DNA from: Mangrovibrevibacter kandeliae | GTDB taxonomy: Bacteria; Pseudomonadota; Alphaproteobacteria; Rhizobiales; Rhizobiaceae | Assembly (NCBI RefSeq): GCF_024519155.1 | Contig: NZ_JANIFJ010000003.1 | Span: 248,001 to 312,000 of the forward strand | DNA length: 64,000 bases | Direction: 5' to 3' | Shown here: positions 56,640 through 64,000 of the stretch, in pieces | How positions within the stretch are numbered: position 1 is the stretch's first letter | Layout of the letters: every line of letters starts with the position of its first letter | Program-made: the position numbers and the translations under genes | The notes under the pieces: generated by a model | What the model was told of the DNA's origin: nothing | The model's input: the letters and a program-made list of their open reading frames with translations, nothing else | The model's database searches: none

Positions 56640-57659
56640 TCAGCGGATCGGCGGCGCGTACTGCAGGCCGCCCTTGGTCCACAGGGCGTTCTGGCCGCGG
56701 GCGATGCCGAGCGGGGTGTTCGAGCCGACGTTGCGCTCGAAGATCTCGCCGTAGTTGCCCACGGCCTTGATCACCTTGACGGCCCAGTCCTTGTCGACGC
56801 CGAGATCGGTGCCGAAGGTGCCGTCGGTGCCGAGCATGCGACGGATCTCCGGGTTGTCGGACTTCTCCATCTCCTCGACATTCGCCTGCGTCACCCCGAG
56901 TTCCTCGGCGTTGACGAGCGCGAAGCCCACCCACTTGACGACGTCGAACCACTGGTCGTCGCCCTGGCGAACCGCCGGTCCGAGCGGCTCCTTGGAGATG
57001 ATCTCCGGCAGCACGACGTTGTTGTCCGGGTTGCCGAGCTCGAGGCGCGAGGCATAGAGACCCGACTGATCGGTGGTCAGAACGTCGCAGCGGCCGCTGT
57101 CGTAGGCGGCGTTGACGTCGCTCTGCGCCTCGATGACGACCGGGTTGTACGTCATGTTGTTGGCGGCGAAGTAGTCGGCGAGGTTCAGCTCGGTCGTGGT
57201 GCCGCTCTGCACGCAGACCGTCGCGCCCGACAGCTGCAGCGCCGAGTTGATGCCGAGGTCCTTGCGGACCATGAAGCCCTGGCCGTCATAGTAGTTGACG
57301 CCCGTGAAGTTCAGGCCGAGCGAGGTGTCGCGGCCCATCGTCCAGGTGGTGTTGCGCACCAGAACGTCGACCTCGTTGTTCTGCAGCGCCGGGAAGCGCT
57401 GCACGGCCGAGAGCGGCACGTACTGGATCTTGCTCGCATCGCCGAGCACCGCGGCGGCGATTGCCTTGCAGTAGTCGACGTCGAGGCCCTGCCAGGCGCC
57501 CTGGTCGTTCTGCGAGGCAAAGCCCGGCAGGCCGGTGTTGACGCCGCACCGCAGCGCGCCGCGGGACTTCACGTCGTCCAGAGTCGCGGCGGACGCGTGT
57601 CCGATCGCGGCGCCGGCCACGGTCAGACCGAGCGCGGCTGTCAGGAGCTTCAAGTTCAT
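56640..57659 (-). CDS. aapJ: General L-amino-acid ABC transporter substrate-binding protein
   Basis: Periplasmic binding protein of the Aap system, 339 residues. It has a signal peptide (about 1-24, ending GHASA). Family marks are DDVKSRGALRCGVNTGLPGF, GLDVDYCKAIAAAVLGD and GTTTELNLADYF. It is the first and probably most expressed gene of aapJQMP, divergent from metC. A candidate promoter lies at 57770-57798. Confidence 0.97.
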   Translation of the reverse strand: MNLKLLTAALGLTVAGAAIGHASAATLDDVKSRGALRCGVNTGLPGFASQNDQGAWQGLDVDYCKAIAAAVLGDASKIQYVPLSAVQRFPALQNNEVDVLVRNTTWTMGRDTSLGLNFTGVNYYDGQGFMVRKDLGINSALQLSGATVCVQSGTTTELNLADYFAANNMTYNPVVIEAQSDVNAAYDSGRCDVLTTDQSGLYASRLELGNPDNNVVLPEIISKEPLGPAVRQGDDQWFDVVKWVGFALVNAEELGVTQANVEEMEKSDNPEIRRMLGTDGTFGTDLGVDKDWAVKVIKAVGNYGEIFERNVGSNTPLGIARGQNALWTKGGLQYAPPIR

Positions 57660-57769
57660 CAGGTCACCTTCCCATTGATCTATTCAAGGATTGGCTGGCG
57701 CGAGCAGACAACGTCTGCCACCCGTCTTTGTCCGGGCACCCTTCGATTCCGGGTCATTGCCACGCCGCG

Positions 57770-57798
57770 ATCACATGCCATAAAAAGCGGCAGGTCAA
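57770..57798 (-). promoter_or_regulatory. Candidate sigma-70 promoter of aapJ
   Basis: On the minus strand, TTGACC (57798-57793) and TGTGAT (57775-57770) are spaced by 17 bases, about 110 bases upstream of the aapJ ATG. It is the best -35/-10 pair in the intergenic region. Confidence 0.4.
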
Positions 57799-57882
57799 GC
57801 GTGTGACGCGCGTTTTTCCATTCTCCTGATGAAAGTATGCCCTTATACATAACGGCAGCTGCGCAGAGGTATATTATTTCAT

Positions 57883-59070
57883 ATGGCCGACGATCACGAG
57901 CATACCGTTTCAGGCGTTCGCACGCGCATCATGCATGGCGGACATGCCCCCAATGCCTTCCACGGCTTCGTCAATCCGCCGGTGGTTCGGGCCTCGACGG
58001 TTCTCTTTCCCGACACGCAGACCATGCGCGGCAACGGCCAGAAATACCGCTACGGGCTACGGGGGACGCCGACCACCGATGCTTTGGAAGCCATGCTTAG
58101 CGAGCTGGAGGGCGCGCACAATACTGTACTCGTGCCGTCGGGCCTTGCCGCCGTCACCCTGCCCCTGCTCGCGTTCCTGAGCGCCGGCGACCATCTCCTG
58201 GTCGTCGACAGCGTCTACTCGCCGACCCGGCAGTTCGCCGGGAGCGTCCTGAAGCGGATGGGGGTGGAGACCGAGTACTTTCACCCTTCGATCGGCGCCG
58301 AGGGCCTTGCGCGTCTGATGCGGCCGACGACGCGCGTCGTGTTTCTGGAAGCGCCCGGATCCAACACCTTCGAGATGCTGGACGTGCGCGCCATGTCCGA
58401 CGTCGCCCATGCCGGTGATGCCGTCGTGATGATGGACAACACCTGGGCGACGCCGCTGTTCTTCCGCCCGCTCGAGCATGGCGTCGACCTGTCGATCCAT
58501 GCCCTCACCAAATATCCCGGCGGCCACTCCGACCTCATGCTCGGCAGCGTGTCGGCGACCCAGGACAGCTTCGGCCGGCTGCGCGAGACGCAGATGGCGA
58601 TCGGCATCAACGGCGCGCCGGACGACACCTATCTGGTCATCCGCGGGCTCAAGACGATGGCAGTCCGGCTGGAGCACCATCAGCGTGCCGCGCTGCAGCT
58701 CGCGGAGTGGCTGGAGGGCATGCCGGGGGTCGCGCGGGTGCTGCATCCCGCACTTCCCGGCTTCGACGGGCACGCGCTCTGGAAGCGCCAGTTCTCGGGC
58801 GCGAGCGGCCTGTTCTCGATCGTTCTGGCCGGCGGCGGCGACACGGAAGCGGCGGCCTTCCTCGACGCCTTGCGCATCTTCGGCCTCGGCTACTCCTGGG
58901 GCGGCTTCGAGAGCCTGGCCGTCTACTGCAACCTCGCCGACCGGACGGTGGCGAAGGCTCCGAGCGACGGCCCGGTGATCCGCCTGCAGATCGGCCTCGA
59001 GGATCCGGAAGACCTGCAGCGCGACCTCGAAGCCGGCCTCGCTGCGGTGACGGCGCTCCGACAGGCTTGA
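57883..59070 (+). CDS. metC: Cystathionine beta-lyase
   Basis: A PLP-dependent Cys/Met metabolism enzyme, 395 residues. The PLP-binding Lys is in HALTKYPGGHSDLMLG; the N-terminal RYGLRGTPTTDALEAMLSELEG and the C-terminal SLAVYCNLADRT (near residue 345) are typical of MetC. It splits cystathionine to homocysteine, pyruvate and ammonia. The ATG at 57883 is preceded by a very AT-rich stretch (GGTATATTATTTCAT). It is divergent from aapJ. Confidence 0.93.
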   Translation: MADDHEHTVSGVRTRIMHGGHAPNAFHGFVNPPVVRASTVLFPDTQTMRGNGQKYRYGLRGTPTTDALEAMLSELEGAHNTVLVPSGLAAVTLPLLAFLSAGDHLLVVDSVYSPTRQFAGSVLKRMGVETEYFHPSIGAEGLARLMRPTTRVVFLEAPGSNTFEMLDVRAMSDVAHAGDAVVMMDNTWATPLFFRPLEHGVDLSIHALTKYPGGHSDLMLGSVSATQDSFGRLRETQMAIGINGAPDDTYLVIRGLKTMAVRLEHHQRAALQLAEWLEGMPGVARVLHPALPGFDGHALWKRQFSGASGLFSIVLAGGGDTEAAAFLDALRIFGLGYSWGGFESLAVYCNLADRTVAKAPSDGPVIRLQIGLEDPEDLQRDLEAGLAAVTALRQA

Positions 59071-59118
59071 CTAACCGCCTCGCGGCTTGCATCTGCTTGC
59101 CGCGAGGCCGAAGCGGCT

Positions 59119-59195
<77 letters not shown>

Positions 59196-59253
59196 TCGTT
59201 CGGCCGCGCGACGGAACACCCGGCCGCCGCCGCGGCCCTTCAGGAGGCTCTCG

Positions 59254-59559
59254 ATGGTCGCCCGCATCTACCGCCCAGCCCGCACCGCGATGCAGTCCGG
59301 CCATGCCAAGACGCGCGAGTGGCTGCTGGTCTACGAGCCGGAGGAGCAGAAGCGGGTCGAGCCGCTGATGGGCTACACGTCCTCCGGCGACATGAAGAGC
59401 CAGATCCGCCTTTCCTTCGAGACCAAGGAGCAGGCGATCGAGTACGCCGAGCGCAACGCGATCCCCTACCGGGTCGAAGACTTCAAGTCGACGACCCGCC
59501 GGCGCATCTCCTATTCGGACAACTTCAAGTACGATCGGCGTCAGCCCTGGACGCACTGA
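59254..59559 (+). CDS. Complex I NDUFS4-like accessory subunit
   Basis: A 101-residue protein of the ETC complex I NDUFS4 (18-kDa) family. It starts MVARIYRPARTAMQSGHAKT and includes WLLVYEPEEQKRVEPLMGYTSS and FETKEQAIEYAERNAIPYRVE, ending in KYDRRQPWTH. In mitochondria and in Paracoccus this subunit helps assemble or stabilise the peripheral arm. It lies between two tRNA genes, about 43 kb from nuoA. Confidence 0.93.
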   Translation: MVARIYRPARTAMQSGHAKTREWLLVYEPEEQKRVEPLMGYTSSGDMKSQIRLSFETKEQAIEYAERNAIPYRVEDFKSTTRRRISYSDNFKYDRRQPWTH

Positions 59560-59650
59560 ACGTCTGACACTTCGGTCGGCTTCTCCAGACCGGCCATGCG
59601 GTCTTCATGCTTTTCTGCTAGACAAACCGGCGGCGCGTGCGCCGGCACGC

Positions 59651-59726
59651 GGCCCCGTAGCTCAGAGGATAGAGCACCGGCCTTCTAAGCCGATGGTCGC
59701 AGGTTCGAATCCTGCCGGGGTCGCCA
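59651..59726 (+). tRNA. tRNA-Arg (TCT)
   Basis: Acceptor GGCCCCG pairs with CGGGGTC (one G-T), discriminator G and encoded CCA. Anticodon loop CTTCTAA gives TCT. The arms are regular. Confidence 0.97.
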
Positions 59727-60068
59727 GCAATTTCAGTGGCTTACGGCCTCCTCTCCGAGCGACGAATAGGAACAGGAGCCGCAGCGTTTCAGCTGTCGTG
59801 CACGTGCCGTTCTGGTTCAGAGACGGTTCTCGTCGCCGATGTCGCTCGACTGCAGCCGTCGACGCCGATGGCGGCCGGCGCATCACCGTCCCGCTGCAAT
59901 TCAAACTCTCGTGGTCCCGGTAAGCCTTCCCAAGGCGTGGCAGCGATGAACCTCGCGCTGCGCCTCGAGCCCGGCGGTCCGTTAACGTCACCTGCAAGGA
60001 GTCGGCGGCATAAACTTGCGATCAGGCCCTGGCGCACGATCTTACGTGGGGATTTCAGGAGGACACCT
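59727..60068. other. Intergenic region after tRNA-Arg
   Basis: 342 bases with no convincing gene. A frame is open through it into the next gene but lacks coding character. There is a ribosome site (AGGAGG, 60057-60062) at the end. No integrase or att-like duplication of the tRNA 3' end was seen nearby. Confidence 0.5.
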
Positions 60069-60767
60069 GTGCCATCGTTCGACATCCGTCACGCGTTGTT
60101 CGTAGCGAGTCTTGCCGCCGCAGCGGCCACTCCGTTTCCGTCGTTCGCGGCTGACCGCGGTGCCCCAGACGCCGGCATCGGTGCGCGGGTGCGCATGGCC
60201 CAGTGGCACGGTGGCCGCGACACCCGCTCGAGCGTGCTGCAGCCGGCTCCCCTCGCCGAACGCGAGTGGTTCCGCCACGAGAACGGCTATTCCATGCCGC
60301 TGCAGTCGCGCCCCGGCGTCGGCTCCTGGAGCCCGTCGGACGATTGGGGTCGCGGGCACCGCGGTGATCGCGATCCGTCGTACTGGCGCGGCGACGACGG
60401 ACACCGGCGCGACGGGCGCAACGACTGGGGGCGGCCGGATCGGCATGATCGAAACGGCCACGCGCATGGCCGAGATGACCACGACTGGCACCACCGCGAT
60501 GCCGATGACCGCGACTGGCGCGACAGGGGCGATTACGACGACGACCGGGATCATGTCTGGCGCGACGGCTTCGGCGATCGCGATCGGGCGGACCGCTCCC
60601 GAGCGCCGGATCGGCACGACAGCCGCGACCATGGCGATCGACGGGACGGGATCGGCGGAGCCGACTTCGACGGCACGGCGGGGGATCCGTCCGGGTCGGA
60701 TCGGGGCCGTATGCTCGATGCGCGTCGCCGGATGTTCGACGCGCGCCGCCAGCAGTTCGGCGACTGA
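60069..60767 (+). CDS. Secreted Asp/His/Arg-rich low-complexity protein
   Basis: A 232-residue exported protein. The GTG start at 60069 follows AGGAGG by 6 bases and opens a signal peptide (RHALFVASLAAAAATPF, cleavage near SFAAD). The mature part from about residue 90 to 195 is built of Asp, Arg, His and Gly (RDDHDWHHRDADDRDW and similar), and is probably disordered. The His/Asp content could bind metals (inference). No known domain. Confidence 0.72.
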   Translation: MPSFDIRHALFVASLAAAAATPFPSFAADRGAPDAGIGARVRMAQWHGGRDTRSSVLQPAPLAEREWFRHENGYSMPLQSRPGVGSWSPSDDWGRGHRGDRDPSYWRGDDGHRRDGRNDWGRPDRHDRNGHAHGRDDHDWHHRDADDRDWRDRGDYDDDRDHVWRDGFGDRDRADRSRAPDRHDSRDHGDRRDGIGGADFDGTAGDPSGSDRGRMLDARRRMFDARRQQFGD

Positions 60768-60863
60768 GCCGGCGCTCGCGCGGCCTTCTCTGCTCGAAGT
60801 CCGGCGAAGACCCGCCTCCCGAGCCGCGGGCAGGTCCCGCGGCCCCTTCACGGGGACGGGTGG

Positions 60864-61316
60864 TCAGTCGCCCTTGATCGCCGGGTGAGTCAGCCGGTCA
60901 CCGACGGCGACGCCGTAGCGGGCCGCCGCGCCGCCGTTGATCTCGAGCACATAGGTCGCCGGACCGCCGGACGGCACGAGGTCGAGCGAAAGCGGCTGGG
61001 CGTTGGTCGCGATGTGGGTCACCTTGCCCGTCGGATCCATGAACAGCATGTCGAGCGGGATCAGTGTGTTCTTCATCCAGAAGGTGACAGGGCGATTTTC
61101 CTGGAACACGAAGAGCATGCCGCTGTCGGCGGGCAGGCTCTCGCGGTTCATCAGCCCGACCTCGCGGCTCTGCGGCGTGTCGACGACCTCGACCGAGATC
61201 CGATGCTCGCCGGACTTCGTCGTCAGAACAGCCGTGGAGGCCCCGGCGAACGCCGCCGCATAGCCGATGACGCCGGCCACGAGGATCGCAGCGGCGCCGA
61301 GAATGAGTCTACGCAT
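60864..61316 (-). CDS. DUF192 family exported protein
   Basis: A 150-residue protein with an N-terminal signal or anchor (about 1-25). It contains the DUF192 core: VEVVDTPQSREVGLMNRESL, FWMKNTLIPLDMLFMD and YVLEINGGAAARYGVAVGD. Found in many bacteria and of unknown function. The ATG at 61316 is the start; it is 20 bases after the cold-shock gene and likely co-transcribed. Confidence 0.9.
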   Translation of the reverse strand: MRRLILGAAAILVAGVIGYAAAFAGASTAVLTTKSGEHRISVEVVDTPQSREVGLMNRESLPADSGMLFVFQENRPVTFWMKNTLIPLDMLFMDPTGKVTHIATNAQPLSLDLVPSGGPATYVLEINGGAAARYGVAVGDRLTHPAIKGD

Positions 61317-61336
61317 GAACGGGTCTCCGGTCGGCT

Positions 61337-61915
61337 TCAATGCGACGACGGCTGCACCGGGCCGGTCTCCGGATGGACCTCCGCCGCCATCAGGCCCTTC
61401 GAGCCGGTGCCGAAGCGCACCAGCACGCCCTGCCCTGGCCGCAGCTCGGTCATCCCGAAGCGGCGCAGCGTCTCCATGTGGACGAAGATATCCTCCGTCC
61501 CATCGCCGCGCGAGAGGAATCCGTAGCCCTTGGTGCGATTGAACCACTTGACGATCGCCGGCTCGAGATCGCTGGTCGGCACCACCGTCACATGCGTGCG
61601 CGAGGGCGGCAGCTGCGAGGGATGGATCGCGGTCGACTGGTCCATGGAGAGGATGCGGAAGGCCTGCAGCCCTTTCTCCCCGCGCTGCACCTCGCACACG
61701 AGACGCGTCCCCTCGAGGGCGGTGGAAAACCCGTCGCGGCGCAGGCAGGTCACGTGGAGCAGGATGTCCGGGCCCTGGTCGTCCGGAACGATGAAGCCGA
61801 ACCCTTTCGCCACGTCAAACCACTTGATGTGCCCCGACACGACCTCGAGGCCGAGCACCCCGTCGTCTGAAAGGGCGCCGTAATCTGACACATGGACCGA
61901 GGTCTTCTCCGGCAT
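61337..61915 (-). CDS. Double cold-shock domain protein
   Basis: A 192-residue protein with two cold-shock domains, at about 25-92 ([31 protein letters not shown]) and 118-183 ([33 protein letters not shown]). RNP1/RNP2-like motifs are intact in both. It is an RNA/ssDNA-binding protein, common in Rhizobiales as this tandem form. A candidate promoter is at 61957-61984. Confidence 0.93.
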   Translation of the reverse strand: MPEKTSVHVSDYGALSDDGVLGLEVVSGHIKWFDVAKGFGFIVPDDQGPDILLHVTCLRRDGFSTALEGTRLVCEVQRGEKGLQAFRILSMDQSTAIHPSQLPPSRTHVTVVPTSDLEPAIVKWFNRTKGYGFLSRGDGTEDIFVHMETLRRFGMTELRPGQGVLVRFGTGSKGLMAAEVHPETGPVQPSSH

Positions 61916-62353
61916 CTCGGAGCCCGCCTCTCACGCTAATCGAATCACACGCAGACACGATAGCACTTTATGCGGGTCTGTCAGCACTTGAGAGGCGAAA
62001 GATTAACCTTTAGCCTTCGCACACCTGCGGCGAGCGGTTTCTTAGCCGGATAGGAATACCTCTCCGCTGATGCGCCAAGGCTGCGGCCGCAACTTTCGGA
62101 AGAACGCCTGACAGTACCGCCGCTCTCCCCCGGACGTCAGACTTTAAGCCGCACTGCTTGCCAGTTCTTGAGATTGATCTACGCGCAACCGGTCTCGGGT
62201 GCCCGTTCGCAGACGATGCATCGCCGTTGCTCCGTCGCTGCGACGGCAGCCGGATGGCCGTCCGCTTGCGAAAGCTATCACCGAAATGTGCCCTCGTAGG
62301 CGCGCCGCCGCACATCTCGCGCGGCGGCCTCAGCTTGGCGGATGGACCGTCGC
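61916..62353. other. Intergenic region upstream of the cold-shock gene
   Basis: 438 bases. It contains the cold-shock promoter candidate and probably a 3' untranslated region of the following minus-strand gene. No gene-like frame was accepted. Confidence 0.5.
61957..61984 (-). promoter_or_regulatory. Candidate promoter of the cold-shock gene
   Basis: On the minus strand, CTGACA (61984-61979) and TATCGT (61962-61957) are spaced 16 bases, 42 bases upstream of the ATG. Confidence 0.35.
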
Positions 62354-63028
62354 CTACTCGGTCCCGCGCGCCCGTTGGACGGCGGCGAGGCACGCGGCTT
62401 CGTCGCCGTTGTCACGCGCGGCCATCGCCTGACGCAGCGCCTCCTGCCGCTGATCCGCGTCGCCGGATCCGGCCGCTGCCCCCTGGGTGGAGGCGGTCTG
62501 TTGCCGGTCGACGCCGGCCTGCTGCGAATCGACGGCCTGCTGCGAAGTGGCGATCTGCTCGTCCGGCTGGCCCGGCGTGCTGGCCAAGGGCGCGGTGCTG
62601 CCGTCCTTGCTGAGGCCAGTCGTGCGGGCCGCCGCCGAGTGCTGGGGCTGAGCGGTCGCTGTCGCCTGCTGCGAAGCTCCGCTTGCCGTCGCGGAGGCCG
62701 CCGTCTGCTGCCGGCCCTGACCTGCTCCTCCATCTGGAGCCTGCGCATTCGACGCGCTCTGGAGCGGCGCAAGGCTGCCGTCCTTGGCGATCGGCTGACG
62801 CCGGGCGGACGGGGTCTGCCCGTTGGCTGAGTCGGACGACGCGCTCTGCTGGAAGTTCGTCGTCTGGCCGTTCCCCGGCTGTGCCGGCTGTGCGAACGCG
62901 CCCTGCGGCCCGGCGCCGGACCACTGTGCCTCCAGAGAGGCTATGTCGTCGGCGCAGTCGGCCGACGCGATGCCGGTTCCGGCGAGGAGCAACACGGCGC
63001 TCGCGACGATGATGGTTTGTCCGTTCAT
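62354..63028 (-). CDS. Secreted Gln/Ala/Ser-rich protein of unknown function
   Basis: A 224-residue exported protein. The signal peptide is MNGQTIIVASAVLLLAG (cleavage near ASA-DC, residue 23). The rest is low-complexity, Gln/Ala/Ser/Gly-rich and includes a repeat, IAKDGSLAPLQS and LSKDGSTAPLAS. The last 35 residues (QRQEALRQAMAARDNGDEAACLAAVQRA) look helical. No known domain. It is probably real, given the consistent frame and signal peptide. Confidence 0.7.
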   Translation of the reverse strand: MNGQTIIVASAVLLLAGTGIASADCADDIASLEAQWSGAGPQGAFAQPAQPGNGQTTNFQQSASSDSANGQTPSARRQPIAKDGSLAPLQSASNAQAPDGGAGQGRQQTAASATASGASQQATATAQPQHSAAARTTGLSKDGSTAPLASTPGQPDEQIATSQQAVDSQQAGVDRQQTASTQGAAAGSGDADQRQEALRQAMAARDNGDEAACLAAVQRARGTE

Positions 63029-63290
63029 CCCAAGGATCCTTCTTGTTTTGGTGAAGGATGCCGCACGACCACACGCCAGAGCGGCATCGATGCAATCGAA
63101 ACCGACGCGCGATTGCAGGGGTTCCGAGGCTGCCGCCGCTGTTTGCTTTGCCGGAAAACCGTTCCCTCGAGGCTTGGCTGCAGCGATCGTGCCGCTATGA
63201 CTAGCCCGGCGCTGCCGGCCCTGTTCGGCGCCGCAGGACGAACCTTCGCCGTCCGGTCGGGCGGCCTTGCAAGAAATTCGGAGATCTCAC

Positions 63291-63731
63291 ATGCGTTATC
63301 TGCACACGATGGTGCGCGTCACCGACGTCGAGGCTTCGCTCGACTTCTACTGCGGCACGCTCGGCATGCGCGAGGTGCGCCGCATCGACAACGAGTCGGG
63401 ACGCTTCACGCTGATCTTCCTCGCCGCGTCGGAAGACGTCGAGGCCGGCGAGAGCGTGCGCGCGCCGCTGGTCGAACTGACCCACAACTGGGACCCCGAG
63501 GACTACGACGGCGGGCGCAATTTCGGCCACCTTGCCTATGAAGTCGACGACATCTACGAGACGTGCCAGCGGCTGATGGATGCCGGCGTGACGATCAACC
63601 GGCCGCCGCGCGACGGCCGGATGGCCTTCGTCCGCTCCCCCGACAACATCTCGATCGAGCTGCTCCAGAAGGGCGATGCCAAGCCGAGCGCCGAGCCTTG
63701 GGCGAGCATGCAGAACACCGGCGTCTGGTGA
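63291..63731 (+). CDS. gloA: Lactoylglutathione lyase (glyoxalase I)
   Basis: Glyoxalase I, 146 residues, converts the hemithioacetal of methylglyoxal and glutathione to S-lactoylglutathione. The VOC metal ligands are H5 (LHTMVRV), a Glu in LVELTHNWD, a His in [10 protein letters not shown] and a Glu in ISIELLQK. Nickel-type short form. The ATG at 63291 is used; eight more codons upstream are open but not conserved-looking. Confidence 0.95.
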   Translation: MRYLHTMVRVTDVEASLDFYCGTLGMREVRRIDNESGRFTLIFLAASEDVEAGESVRAPLVELTHNWDPEDYDGGRNFGHLAYEVDDIYETCQRLMDAGVTINRPPRDGRMAFVRSPDNISIELLQKGDAKPSAEPWASMQNTGVW

Positions 63732-64000
63732 GGCGCCGCGTCATTCTGCCGCCGCAATCCCGCCATAGGTCTTGACGATCGGGTCGGGGGACGATCCAAC
63801 CACAATCGGCAGGCTCAAGCACAGCATCTTCCGCCTGGCATCCATGGATGCTGAGGCAAGCTTGATGCGATAAGCGAGCCGGCAGGCGCCGCGGCCGGCG
63901 GGGACATGGCTTGTCGCGGTGCCGGAACGTCGCATAAGGGCCGCGGGAGCGGCCTGCTCATGGGGGTGGCGCCGCGGCCGGGTCCGCGGCGGTCGAGAGG

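Noticed and set aside
63741-63935. A 64-codon minus-strand frame near the right edge (ending VKTYGGIAAAE)
   Set aside because: It has no recognisable domain or convincing ribosome site, and it lies in an intergenic region. Coding cannot be excluded, but nothing supports it.

Overview
The window reads as chromosomal DNA of a high-GC alphaproteobacterium, most likely of the Rhizobiales/Hyphomicrobiales. The evidence is the 14-gene nuo operon with a NuoE carrying a long C-terminal extension, an aapJQMP general amino-acid transporter, the gene order thrS / yidD / Fe-S scaffold / folE / hisI, DUF3126, DUF2336 and BTLCP-type proteins, and homologues of the mitochondrial-type complex I accessory subunits NDUFS4 and NDUFS6. 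I saw no insertion sequence, prophage or CRISPR array. Genus cannot be told from the sequence alone.

Layout. 1-15926 (minus strand) holds the respiratory complex I operon nuoABCDEFGHIJKLMN. The window cuts nuoN. Two non-nuo genes sit in the operon: a GFA-domain zinc protein between nuoC and nuoD, and an 83-residue coiled-coil protein between nuoF and nuoG. A divergent acyltransferase follows (16328-17419), then tRNA-Asp. 17860-29671 is an accessory catabolic block: a TRAP transporter (dctPQM-type), a DUF1932 dehydrogenase, 4-oxalomesaconate tautomerase, CHA aldolase, a GalB-type hydratase, a type-I extradiol dioxygenase and a ThDP enzyme, all in one minus-strand operon, followed by a LysR regulator and a divergent aldehyde dehydrogenase. 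tRNA-Thr closes the block. 30070-52882 is mostly core or household genes: NAD kinase, flavin reductase/nitroreductase, thrS, yidD, Fe-S scaffold, folE, hisI, CBS, rhomboid, PilZ proteins, BTLCP, cysE, an OmpA protein and a DEAD-box helicase. 53007-57659 is aapJQMP, with metC divergent to it. 59119-63731 carries tRNA-Pro, an NDUFS4-like gene, tRNA-Arg, DUF192, a double cold-shock protein, secreted low-complexity proteins and gloA.

How the genes work together. The catabolic block resembles the Pseudomonas putida gallate system (galR, B, C, D). However, the expected LigB-type gallate dioxygenase is absent, and a XylE-like VOC dioxygenase takes its place. In that enzyme the second-sphere catalytic His of the family is a Tyr. 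Two matching dyads of the form (A/T)TTSATG-N9-CATSAA(A/T), both with LysR-type T-N11-A geometry, lie upstream of the ThDP-led operon and between lysR and the aldehyde dehydrogenase gene. This suggests a single regulon: uptake by TRAP, decarboxylation and aldehyde oxidation, ring opening, then conversion through oxalomesaconate and CHA to pyruvate and oxaloacetate. This block is the best candidate for an undescribed system. Complex I is represented by the operon plus two unlinked accessory-subunit genes.

Most long open frames opposite these genes are artefacts of high GC content and were left out.
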